Assembly (NCBI GenBank): GCA_016720065.1
Contig: JADJXY010000002.1
Span: 1,625,001-1,689,000 of the forward strand
Length of the DNA: 64,000 nt
Origin: Betaproteobacteria bacterium
Lineage (GTDB): Bacteria > Pseudomonadota > Gammaproteobacteria > Burkholderiales > Rhodocyclaceae
Direction: 5' to 3'
Part shown: positions 26,724 to 34,145 of the stretch, one piece after another
How the letters are laid out: each line of letters begins with the position of its first letter
Position numbering within the stretch: position 1 is the first letter of the stretch
Notes under the pieces: generated by a model
The model's database searches: none
Told to the model about the DNA's origin: nothing
Seen by the model: the letters and a program-made list of their open reading frames with translations, nothing else
Position numbers and translations under genes: made by a program

Positions 26724-28153
26724 AGCTTCTCCTCCACGGCGGGGCCCGGAAAATCTTCCGGAATCCTCGCGACCAGACGACAGCCTCCAGCTGCAGGCGT
26801 CTCCAGCCGCAGCACCCCTCCCAACAATTCGACCCGCTCGACCATCCCGGTCAGACCCAAGCCACTGCCCGCCTGAGCAGAGGGCTCGCCGCCCAGACCG
26901 ACGCCATCGTCCGCCACGACAATTTCCAGGTCGCCACTCCTGCGCCAGACACGGACCTCGGCGTGGCGCGCCTGAGCATGGCGCACGACGTTGGTCAGCC
27001 CCTCCTGCACAATGCGCAGCGCGCACCCGGCCAATTCGTCCGACAAAGGGGCGTCCCCCAATTCGTACACCCCTTCCAGCTCGATCTCCGGATGCTGCTG
27101 CCGCCAGGCGGCCAGGTTGCGCTCCAGGCTGGCAAGAAGCGGTTCCGCTGCTGGTTTGCGCAGCCGGTGCAGAATGGTGCGTATGCCGTCCTGCATCTGC
27201 CCCGTCACGCTCACGATATTGCCGGCGTAGCCCTGCACGTCGGGCTGCGCCTCGGTCCGCTGCGCGATCGCCCCGGCGAGCGCCCGTACGGCGGTGATGC
27301 CCTGCGCCAATTCGTCATGCAATTCGCGCGCCACCGCACGGCGGTCCGCTTCCAGGCTTCCCTGCATGCGCCGCGCCACCTCGCGCTCCGCCTCGAGACA
27401 GACGTTCTCATCCACCGCGTGGGCCAGACGGTCCGCCATGCCGTTGAAGGCCCGCGACAGACTCCCCAGTTCGGGGACTTCGAATACCGGCAGGCGCGTG
27501 TCGAATCGCCCCTGCCCCGTGCGATCCAGCGCCGCCATCACCAGGTCCAGGGGACGGAGTGCCTTGGCCAGGGCGACGCGCACCCCAAGAAAGAGTATGG
27601 CCAACACGCCCAGGGCCCAACCGACCATCCCGGTCACATCATCCCAGGCGTCGAGAACTGCCCGCGAGGCGTCGGGACGGATCACCACGTCGAGTTCACC
27701 GATGGCGACCCAACGCGGCGCGAAGTCTGCGGAAAGAAGGCCTGAAAACCACTCGGGAGCCCCCCTGCCGGCCTTGTAGGTCGGCGCCGGGGAGCGGTAG
27801 ATCAGGCCCCCCTGGCGGTCCAATATCTCCACGCCGTTGGCGCGGATACGCCCCAGGGGCTGAATGGCAGCCAGCGTCCTGGTGGCCAGGGTCTCGTCGG
27901 CCCCTTTGCGCAATTCGATTCCCAGAGCCACCAGCCACTGCTCGGAAACCCTTGCCGCCGCCTCGATTTCCTCGTTGATCGCCGCCCGGGTTCCGTGAAC
28001 CCACAGAGCGGCAAGGACGAGCAGCAACCCGGCTGCCAAGGCAGTCAGCACCAGGCTGATACGGGTATGCAGACTCAAACCACTGCCCATCGGATTGCGC
28101 ACCAAAGGATCGACGGGTGTCCCGACCGCCGCGCACTCCCGCGCCGTAGACAC
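26720..28153 (-). CDS. Membrane sensor histidine kinase (HisKA_3, NarX/UhpB type)
   Basis: A 477-residue kinase paired with the response regulator that follows. Two membrane helices (about 30-52 and 170-192) enclose a periplasmic sensor of about 120 residues. A HAMP domain (about 190-245) comes next, then the HisKA_3 helix with the phospho-acceptor His in ARELHDELAQGI, and an HATPase_c domain with GLTNVVRHAQA and VADDGVGL. The start is a GTG; an ATG 21 codons later (28090) would also leave the first helix intact. It lies 86 bases after the TonB-like gene. Confidence 0.88.
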   Translation of the reverse strand: MSTARECAAVGTPVDPLVRNPMGSGLSLHTRISLVLTALAAGLLLVLAALWVHGTRAAINEEIEAAARVSEQWLVALGIELRKGADETLATRTLAAIQPLGRIRANGVEILDRQGGLIYRSPAPTYKAGRGAPEWFSGLLSADFAPRWVAIGELDVVIRPDASRAVLDAWDDVTGMVGWALGVLAILFLGVRVALAKALRPLDLVMAALDRTGQGRFDTRLPVFEVPELGSLSRAFNGMADRLAHAVDENVCLEAEREVARRMQGSLEADRRAVARELHDELAQGITAVRALAGAIAQRTEAQPDVQGYAGNIVSVTGQMQDGIRTILHRLRKPAAEPLLASLERNLAAWRQQHPEIELEGVYELGDAPLSDELAGCALRIVQEGLTNVVRHAQARHAEVRVWRRSGDLEIVVADDGVGLGGEPSAQAGSGLGLTGMVERVELLGGVLRLETPAAGGCRLVARIPEDFPGPAVEEKL

Positions 28154-28239
28154 CGCGAGCCACCTGAAGCCCGGGCGGCGACTTGCAAGACGGATTCAGG
28201 CGCTTCCAGCATAGGTCGAAATGAACTCGGCCCACGCCC

Positions 28240-28944
28240 TCAGGCGGGCCGCCTCAGCTTGTAGCTCACCGGGATCACCACCTGGATCTCTCCGGATTCG
28301 AGTTCGTCGGGCGGCGGCGGGAAAACACGCAATTGCTCGACCATGGCCCGGGCGTGCTGATCGAGAACCTCGAAACCGCTGGAGCGCTCGACCGAAACAC
28401 CGAGAAGCCCCCCTTTGCGTGCAACCCGCAGACGAAGCTGCACCTCGCCTTCCCAGCCCCGCATCTCGGCCACGCGCGGATAGCTGTGATGGCGCGCCAG
28501 GAGGTCGGACAAGCGACGTCCGTAGCCGTCGAGCAGGCGATCGAGATCGACGGCGGGGCGTGGAGGTGGAGGCAGATCGGCCACTACGCGCTCTCCGGGC
28601 GCTTCGGCCAGCGGCAGGTTTGCCGTTGCGGCAACCTGCGGCACCGACACCGCTGCAGGCGCAGGTTCCGCCGCCAGCGCAGCAGGCACCGACACAGTCT
28701 GACGGCCCTCCTCCCGCGCCTTCACGGGAGCAGGCGGTGCCGGCTCGCTCGGTACCAAGGGTGCCGGTACTTCCGCGGCGGCAACCTGCACGCGGAGTTC
28801 CGCCTCCAGCCGGGGCATGGAACGGCTCACCGGCGGCGTCCCTGCGAATCCCCACAGCACAAGGCCGTGCAGACAGGCGGAGAGGGCCAGCAACCGCAGG
28901 AAGCGACGATCCTCCGCGAGGAGGAAAACCTCAACGGGCGGCAC
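28240..28944 (-). CDS. TonB-like energy transducer
   Basis: About 234 residues. One N-terminal membrane helix (about 15-32, LALSACLHGLVLWGF) is followed by a Pro/Ala-rich periplasmic spacer and a TonB C-terminal domain (about 155-232) with HHSYPRVAEMRGWEGEVQLRL (split: YPRVA and GWEGEVQLRL) and the VERSSGFEVLDQHA pattern. Such proteins couple the proton-motive force to TonB-dependent receptors. The GTG start overlaps the upstream gene by 14 bases. Its place in a quinoprotein operon suggests a dedicated uptake role, but no ExbB/ExbD lies nearby. Confidence 0.82.
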   Translation of the reverse strand: MPPVEVFLLAEDRRFLRLLALSACLHGLVLWGFAGTPPVSRSMPRLEAELRVQVAAAEVPAPLVPSEPAPPAPVKAREEGRQTVSVPAALAAEPAPAAVSVPQVAATANLPLAEAPGERVVADLPPPPRPAVDLDRLLDGYGRRLSDLLARHHSYPRVAEMRGWEGEVQLRLRVARKGGLLGVSVERSSGFEVLDQHARAMVEQLRVFPPPPDELESGEIQVVIPVSYKLRRPA

Positions 28945-29878
28945 CGCGACCCAGCGCCTTCTGTTCGGCCGCGGGGAAAAGATGCCCCACCGACCGCCGG
29001 TATTCCGTGGCCACCACGCCCAGTGCCGCAAATTCCGCGGGAATCGGCCGGGCCAGAACCTCGTTCATGTCGAGACCTGCCGCAGCGGCCTCGGCAAACT
29101 CGCGCTCCAGCCAGCGCAAGTAGGCGCGCGTCTGGGCGATGGGTGCGGCGTCCTGCGCCACCTCGCCGTGGCCAGGGACCAGCTTGCGGAACCCGGGCTC
29201 TCGGGTAATGGCCTCGAGCTGGTCCAGGGCGGCGTACCAGGCGGACACTTCGGCATGGGGCGTGGTCGGCGCGCGCCCATTGAAGACCAGATCGCCGGCG
29301 AAAAGCACCCCCGAGGTCTCGTCGTACACCGCCAGATCGGCGTCGGTATGCCCCTTCAGCGCGATAAAGCGCAGGCGCCGCCCGGCGAATTCACGAATGC
29401 CCTCGGCCAGTTCGAGTGTCGGAGGGACGCTCTCGGTTCCCAGCATCCAGTCCCCCGCCATGCGGAACAGATTTTCCGCAAAGGCATTGCCATCCCGTTC
29501 GATTCCCGATCGGGTCGCCGCCAGTGCCCCCAGGGGGCGATCCGCGAAGGCCTGGTTGCCCAGGAAATGGTCTGGATGAAGGTGAGTGTTGAGCACGAGC
29601 GCGATCGGAGCTTCCGTCTTGGCGGCGATGGCGGCGCGCATCTGCCGCCCATAGCGCAGCGAAGGACCCGTATCGACGACCACGACGCCCCCCGTGCCGA
29701 CGATGAATCCGGTATTGACGATATTGCCGCCGTTGCGGGTGGAAAAATCCTCCGTCGTGCCGACGAAGACATAGACCCCCGGTGCAAGCTCCCGCGGAAC
29801 GAGTCCATAGTCGAAGGACACGCCCCCTCCCGGAACGGCGAACAGCAGGAAGGCAAGACAGGCAAAAACGCGGCGCAT
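28931..29878 (-). CDS. Metallo-beta-lactamase-fold protein of the quinoprotein relay type
   Basis: An exported 315-residue protein: signal peptide (about 1-20) followed by a metallo-beta-lactamase domain. The HxHxDH motif is in NTHLHPDHFLGN, a further metal His in LKGHTDADLAVYD, an Asp in LFAGDLVFNGRAP and a His in LVPGHG. The type matches the zinc metallohydrolase found with SoxYZ-like carriers beside PQQ dehydrogenases. The substrate is unknown; a persulfide or thioester-like conjugate is a family-level idea. The ATG overlaps the SoxYZ-like stop by one base (TGATG). Confidence 0.85.
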   Translation of the reverse strand: MRRVFACLAFLLFAVPGGGVSFDYGLVPRELAPGVYVFVGTTEDFSTRNGGNIVNTGFIVGTGGVVVVDTGPSLRYGRQMRAAIAAKTEAPIALVLNTHLHPDHFLGNQAFADRPLGALAATRSGIERDGNAFAENLFRMAGDWMLGTESVPPTLELAEGIREFAGRRLRFIALKGHTDADLAVYDETSGVLFAGDLVFNGRAPTTPHAEVSAWYAALDQLEAITREPGFRKLVPGHGEVAQDAAPIAQTRAYLRWLEREFAEAAAAGLDMNEVLARPIPAEFAALGVVATEYRRSVGHLFPAAEQKALGRGAAR

Positions 29879-30639
29879 CACGGTTCGATCCAGGCTTCAA
29901 AACGATTGCCGTTATTATCGCGCCCCATCGTCCGCACGCGGCCCGGCGCTCCTTGCTGCAAGGTAAAGACCGGGTTCTCGCTCACCGGCTCGAAGGGCTG
30001 GACGCGCATCAGGAGCACGCCCTCCGCAGAGAGGAATTCCAGTTCGTCCAGAAAAAAGGCCGGGATGCCCGCGACGAGTCCGGTGTCCATGGGATGCACG
30101 ATGCGCATCCTGACACGTCCCGCCAGGGGCCCTTCCGACCACTGCCGGCCACTGACTTCGTTGAGTCTGCGTTGCCACTCGGGGGAGGTGGCCGCAGCCG
30201 AGGGGGCCGTACATCCCCCCCCAACGGTATTGACCCAGGTTCCCCCGACATGCCAAACACCGTCGCCGGTGCGGACCGCCGCCCGCACCGGCGACGACTG
30301 CTGCAGCTTGATGCGAAACCCCAGGTATGCGGAAGCGCGCTCCGGGTAGAAGCGCAGTACCTGAATGATGGGATTGAAATCCGCAAAAACGAAAACCTCT
30401 CGCGCGTCGCTCAGCTCGGCGGCGTCAACGGTCACGGGAACCTGCATGGGATTCTCGGCATCCAGCGGCGCGACGACCTTGACCCGGGCGTCGAAAACCA
30501 CCGGCTGATCGGCGAAGAAAGCCCTGCGCATGTCCCCCCAGCGGGCCGACTCAAGGGGATCCGCGGCGTCGACCGGAGCGGCAAGCACCTCTCCGAGCAT
30601 GACCACCGCCAGCACCAGCGCCGCCATCAGCCTTCCCAT
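29878..30639 (-). CDS. SoxYZ-like carrier protein associated with quinoprotein dehydrogenases
   Basis: About 253 residues: a signal peptide (about 1-20), a SoxY-like domain ending in the carrier motif TVGGGC (the Cys is the expected attachment point), then a SoxZ-like domain (VRMRIVHPMDTGLVAG and a LRVQPFEPVSENPVF-like end). The fused SoxY-SoxZ form is typical of relay proteins that neighbour PQQ-dependent dehydrogenases, not of thiosulfate oxidation. The ATG at 30639 is chosen; a GTG two codons upstream is also possible. It is the first gene of the run that includes the MBL, TonB-like and kinase genes, divergent from the quinoprotein dehydrogenase at 31022. Confidence 0.85.
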   Translation of the reverse strand: MGRLMAALVLAVVMLGEVLAAPVDAADPLESARWGDMRRAFFADQPVVFDARVKVVAPLDAENPMQVPVTVDAAELSDAREVFVFADFNPIIQVLRFYPERASAYLGFRIKLQQSSPVRAAVRTGDGVWHVGGTWVNTVGGGCTAPSAAATSPEWQRRLNEVSGRQWSEGPLAGRVRMRIVHPMDTGLVAGIPAFFLDELEFLSAEGVLLMRVQPFEPVSENPVFTLQQGAPGRVRTMGRDNNGNRFEAWIEP

Positions 30640-30816
30640 AAGCACCCCAAGCCCGCCGCAACGTTAGAACGCGCTTATTATCTCAGAAAAAACCCGATGC
30701 CGCGCAGCACTGCCCACAAAACGGAAAAACAGTGCAGAATATGCCTCCGCGGGAGGGGAGAAGCAGGCCACACCCGCTGAAGCATACGGAAGTGTGCAAG
30801 TTTGGAACAGGTGGTG

Positions 30817-30833
30817 ACAATTGAAACAATTGT
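30817..30833. promoter_or_regulatory. Perfect palindrome, candidate enhancer (UAS) for a sigma54 activator
   Basis: ACAATTGAAACAATTGT, seven-base arms around AAA, centred about 100 bases upstream of the sigma54 promoter, the usual place for an activator-binding site. A 13-of-15 match to its core (on the opposite strand) occurs at 40928-40942 near another sigma54 site. Confidence 0.6.
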
Positions 30834-30918
30834 TTTCCGTAGCCTGAGCTGAATCCCGTAGCACTCTGGAAGTCTTGCCAAATGGGCTTTTCCCCGGGAG
30901 GCGCTTCCTGAAAGCAGG

Positions 30919-30935
30919 CTGGCACGCCCCTTGCA
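30919..30935 (+). promoter_or_regulatory. Sigma54 promoter of the quinoprotein dehydrogenase at 31022
   Basis: CTGGCACG, four bases, then TTGCA: the -24 GG and -12 GC elements have the exact consensus bases and spacing. It lies 87 bases before the ATG. Two AcoR-type activators are encoded in the window. Confidence 0.85.
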
Positions 30936-31021
30936 GTTGTGGGCGCTGGCAGGGGAGCTGGCTCAGGGAACGGAGGACAGCCACCCAACCAATTTCATGG
31001 ACAACAAAGGAGACCTAATCC

Positions 31022-32803
31022 ATGCATCGACACAACTTTTTCCGCCGCACCGCCATTGCCAGCGCCGTGATCGCCGCCTCGGCCTTCATGGGCAGCCAGG
31101 CCATGGCCGCCGTATCTGACGCCGACATCCTCAATGACGCCTCCACCAAGGGCGACGTCGTCAGCTTCGGTCTCGGCACCCAGGGCCAGCGCCACAGCCC
31201 GTCCACCCAGATCAACACCAACACGGTCAAGAACCTGGTTCCCGCCTGGTCCATGTCCTTCGGTGGTGAAAAGCAGCGTGGTCAGGAATCCCAGCCGGTG
31301 ATCCACAACGGCAAGATGTTCGTCACTGCTTCCTACAGCCGTCTGTTCGCCATCGACGCCAAGACCGGCAAGAAGCTGTGGAAGTACGAACACCGTCTGC
31401 CGGACGGCATCATGCCCTGCTGCGACGTGATCAACCGCGGCGCCGCTCTTTATGACAATCTGGTCATCTTCGCCACCCTGGACGCCAATCTGGTCGCCCT
31501 GGATCAAGACACCGGCAAGGTCGTCTGGAAAGAGAAGCTGGAAGACTACGCCGCTGGCTACTCCGCTTCCGCCGCTCCCATCATCGCCAAGGGCAAGCTG
31601 ATCACCGGCGTGTCCGGCGGTGAGTTCGGTATCGTCGGCCGCATCGACGCCCGCGATCCCAAGACCGGCAAGCTGCTGTGGACCCGTCCCACGGTCGAAG
31701 GTCACATGGGCTACAAGTTCGACGCCTCCGGCAACAAGACCGACAACGGCATCTCCGGCACCACCAACGCCACCTGGCCTGGCGACCTGTGGAAGACCGG
31801 CGGCGCCGCCACCTGGAATGGCGCAACCTACGACCCCGAAACCAACCTGATCTTCGCGGGTACCGGCAACCCGGCGCCGTGGAACAGCTGGACCCGTCCG
31901 GGCGACAACCTGTTCTCCTGCTCCACTGTGGCCATCGACGCCGATACCGGCAAGATCGTCTGGCACTACCAAGGCACCCCGCACGACGGCTGGGACTTTG
32001 ACGGCGTCAACGAATTCGTTTCCTTCGACTTCAAGGACCCGAAGACCGGCAAGACCATCAAGGCTGGCGGCAAGGCCGACCGTAACGGTTTCTTCTTCGT
32101 CAATGACCGCACCAACGGCAAGCTGCTGAACGCCTTCCCGTTCGTCAAGCAGATCACCTGGGCCAAGGGCATCGACCTCGCCACCGGCAAGCCGATGTAC
32201 AACATGGAGAACTACCCTGGCGATCCCGCCAAGGGCGCCGACGGCAAGAAGGGTGCTGTGGTCTTCGCCGCTCCGTCCTTCCTCGGCGGCAAGAACCAGA
32301 TGCAGATGGCCTACAGTCCTCAAACCGGTCTGTTCTACGTTCCCTCCAACGAGTGGGGCATGGACATCTGGAACGAGCCCGTCTCCTACAAGAAGGGTGC
32401 CGCCTACATGGGCGCCGGTTTCACCATCAAGGCTCTGCATGACGACCACATTGGCGCCATGCGTGCCGTCGATCCCGCCACTGGCAAGATCGTCTGGGAA
32501 AACAAGAACTACGCTCCCCTGTGGGGCGGCGTCCTGACCACCGCCGGTGGCCTGGTGTTCTACGGTACCCCGGAAGGCTTCCTGAAGGGTGTTGACGCCA
32601 AGACCGGCAAGGAACTCTGGTCCTTCAACGTCGGTACCGGCATCGTCGCTCCCCCGGTCAGCTGGGAACAGGACGGCGAGCAGATGATCGCCGTGACCGC
32701 CGGTTGGGGCGGCGCCGTTCCCCTGTGGGGCGGTGACGTGGCCAAGCGCGTGAACTACCTCGAGCAGGGCGGTTCCGTCTGGGTCTTCAAGCTGCACAAG
32801 TAA
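31022..32803 (+). CDS. PQQ-dependent alcohol dehydrogenase, predicted lanthanide type
   Basis: Periplasmic eight-bladed beta-propeller quinoprotein, 593 residues, with a signal peptide (about 1-29, cleaved after AMA). It oxidises primary alcohols and passes electrons to a cytochrome c. PQQ-site features are the vicinal disulfide Cys133-Cys134 in MPCCDVINRG and several tryptophan-docking repeats such as DAKTGKKLWKYEH. The active-site segment HDGWDFDGVN has the catalytic Asp325 and a second Asp327 two residues later. In XoxF, ExaF and PedH this extra Asp binds a lanthanide, so Ln dependence is inferred. Overall it is nearer to ethanol-type (ExaF/PedH) enzymes than to methanol dehydrogenase. A sigma54 promoter precedes it and a terminator follows. 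Confidence 0.92.
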   Translation: MHRHNFFRRTAIASAVIAASAFMGSQAMAAVSDADILNDASTKGDVVSFGLGTQGQRHSPSTQINTNTVKNLVPAWSMSFGGEKQRGQESQPVIHNGKMFVTASYSRLFAIDAKTGKKLWKYEHRLPDGIMPCCDVINRGAALYDNLVIFATLDANLVALDQDTGKVVWKEKLEDYAAGYSASAAPIIAKGKLITGVSGGEFGIVGRIDARDPKTGKLLWTRPTVEGHMGYKFDASGNKTDNGISGTTNATWPGDLWKTGGAATWNGATYDPETNLIFAGTGNPAPWNSWTRPGDNLFSCSTVAIDADTGKIVWHYQGTPHDGWDFDGVNEFVSFDFKDPKTGKTIKAGGKADRNGFFFVNDRTNGKLLNAFPFVKQITWAKGIDLATGKPMYNMENYPGDPAKGADGKKGAVVFAAPSFLGGKNQMQMAYSPQTGLFYVPSNEWGMDIWNEPVSYKKGAAYMGAGFTIKALHDDHIGAMRAVDPATGKIVWENKNYAPLWGGVLTTAGGLVFYGTPEGFLKGVDAKTGKELWSFNVGTGIVAPPVSWEQDGEQMIAVTAGWGGAVPLWGGDVAKRVNYLEQGGSVWVFKLHK

Positions 32804-32856
32804 GCCGAGGATTGGCTCCAACCGTTGCCGGCGCCTGAGGGCTCCGGCGCGGTTTG

Positions 32857-32895
32857 AGGCACGGGCGTTCCTGAAAGGGGCCCCGTGCCTTTTTA
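32857..32895 (+). terminator. Rho-independent terminator after the dehydrogenase
   Basis: Arms AGGCACGGG (32857-32865) and CCCGTGCCT (32882-32890), then a T-run. The dehydrogenase is thus a single-gene transcript. Confidence 0.85.
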
Positions 32896-32961
32896 TTTGC
32901 GCCCTGCGGGCCGCTGGCCGGATCGACCCTGCACCCTGGCGGGGAACTTGACTGGCCGCCA

Positions 32962-33462
32962 TCATCGCGGCACCTGAGCGTCGCCGTGGGGTGAATCGAT
33001 ATAGGCCTTGAGTGCCCAGAGCACTTCCTGGCTCAGCACCCCTTCCCAGGGCGGCATATGGACCACACCGACCCGGGTTTTTCCCTTCAGCACCGACTTG
33101 ACGAAATATGCATCGTTGTCGCCGAAACACTCCCGCTGCAACGACGCGTCGACGATACGCTTGCAGTAAGCGCTGAGGCGCCTGAGGTTCGGCCCTGGGC
33201 CCTTGCCCAGTGCATCCGGACCATGACAGCGCTGACAGGCCTGAACGAATGCCTGCCGCCCCACCTCGATGGCAGCCGCATCGTCTCGGTAAGGGTTTTC
33301 GTTCAGCCAGGATGCGCCAAGATTCTTGAGCGCTTGGATATCGACCACCGGTGGCACGGCCTCGCCATTGCCGGGTTGCCCTTCCGTATCGCCCGAGAAA
33401 GCCAGTGCCGGCAAGAACAAGGCCATGGGCAATATGGTCAGCAGCTTCAAGAAAATTGGCAT
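32962..33462 (-). CDS. PedF-like cytochrome c550
   Basis: A 166-residue exported monoheme cytochrome c. It has a signal peptide (about 1-22), the heme motif CQRCH at 76-80, and VVHMPPWEGVLSQEVLWALKAY at the end, with the Met ligand in HMPP. Family features are LGASWLNENPYRDDA and the extra Cys pair (YCKRIV, RECFGD). PedF/ExaB-type c550 accepts electrons from quinoprotein alcohol dehydrogenases. It is six bases after the pentapeptide-repeat gene and last in the operon headed by the calcium-type dehydrogenase. Confidence 0.88.
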   Translation of the reverse strand: MPIFLKLLTILPMALFLPALAFSGDTEGQPGNGEAVPPVVDIQALKNLGASWLNENPYRDDAAAIEVGRQAFVQACQRCHGPDALGKGPGPNLRRLSAYCKRIVDASLQRECFGDNDAYFVKSVLKGKTRVGVVHMPPWEGVLSQEVLWALKAYIDSPHGDAQVPR

Positions 33463-33468
33463 CCCGGC

Positions 33469-34101
33469 TCACCACAACGCTGGATCAGGACATCCCGTGC
33501 ATCCCTCGAAGGACGAATCGGGAAAAATCGTGTATTTGAATAACGCGCCCTCAAGGTTGGCCCGGCGCAGGTTGGTGGTGACAAATTTAGTTTCCTGCAG
33601 ATTCGCGTTGGTCAGCCGAGCACCTTCCAGCCACGCAAAGTTGAAACGAGCCATTTCCAGATTGGCAGCAGTCAGGTCCGCACCCGAGAGGTCGCTGCGC
33701 ATCAGACGCGCAAATTCCAAATCGGCCCCCACGAGCTTGGCGTTGCGAAAGCTCGCACCAGGAGCATTCACTTTTTGTAATTTGGCGGCGGTCAAATCGG
33801 CCCCATCCAGAATGGCACCCGCCAGATTGGCGACTCTCAGATCGGCGCGGCTCAGATTCGCTCCAGTGAAGTCAGCGCCGGCGAGATCCCGCGCCGAGAG
33901 ATCCGCGTGTCGGAGATCGGCACCCGGACAGCGGGCGTAGGGCCAAAGCTTGCAGCCATTCACCACTAACGGCTCTACCGGCCCCTTGCTGGGCTCGGCA
34001 TTCCCGGTCAGCGAGACGACCGCAGCGATGCTGCCGGCCAGGAAAAGCCCGGCCCGTGACGTAAAACCGCTTTTCGTACGAATGCAGAAATTATTTGTCA
34101 T
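33469..34101 (-). CDS. Pentapeptide-repeat protein
   Basis: About 210 residues. A hydrophobic N-terminal segment (AGLFLAGSIAAVVSLTGNA) may be a signal peptide or anchor. It is followed by about 25 tandem pentapeptide units of the A(D/N)LXX pattern (for example ADLSARDLAGADFTGANLSR), which build a right-handed quadrilateral beta-helix. A CTGC motif lies near the C-terminus. It sits between a PQQ dehydrogenase and a c550, 44 bases after the former, so it is probably part of the same periplasmic function. I recall a similar neighbour in the Pseudomonas ped cluster, but cannot verify that here. Confidence 0.85.
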   Translation of the reverse strand: MTNNFCIRTKSGFTSRAGLFLAGSIAAVVSLTGNAEPSKGPVEPLVVNGCKLWPYARCPGADLRHADLSARDLAGADFTGANLSRADLRVANLAGAILDGADLTAAKLQKVNAPGASFRNAKLVGADLEFARLMRSDLSGADLTAANLEMARFNFAWLEGARLTNANLQETKFVTTNLRRANLEGALFKYTIFPDSSFEGCTGCPDPALW

Positions 34102-34145
34102 GGTGTCGCCTCGGGGGGCCGCCGAAGCGGACCCCCGAGAGCCTA

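Larger units (their letters stand above)
30640..31021. other. Divergent control region between SoxYZ-like gene and lanthanide-type dehydrogenase
   Basis: About 380 bases with no gene. It holds a palindrome at 30817-30833 and a sigma54 promoter at 30919-30935, listed separately. No clear sigma70 promoter for the SoxYZ-like gene was identified. Confidence 0.6.

Noticed and set aside
30995..33475. Long minus-strand open frame opposite the dehydrogenase at 31022
   Set aside because: Antisense shadow; low-complexity and covering a promoter, terminator and two genes in other frames.
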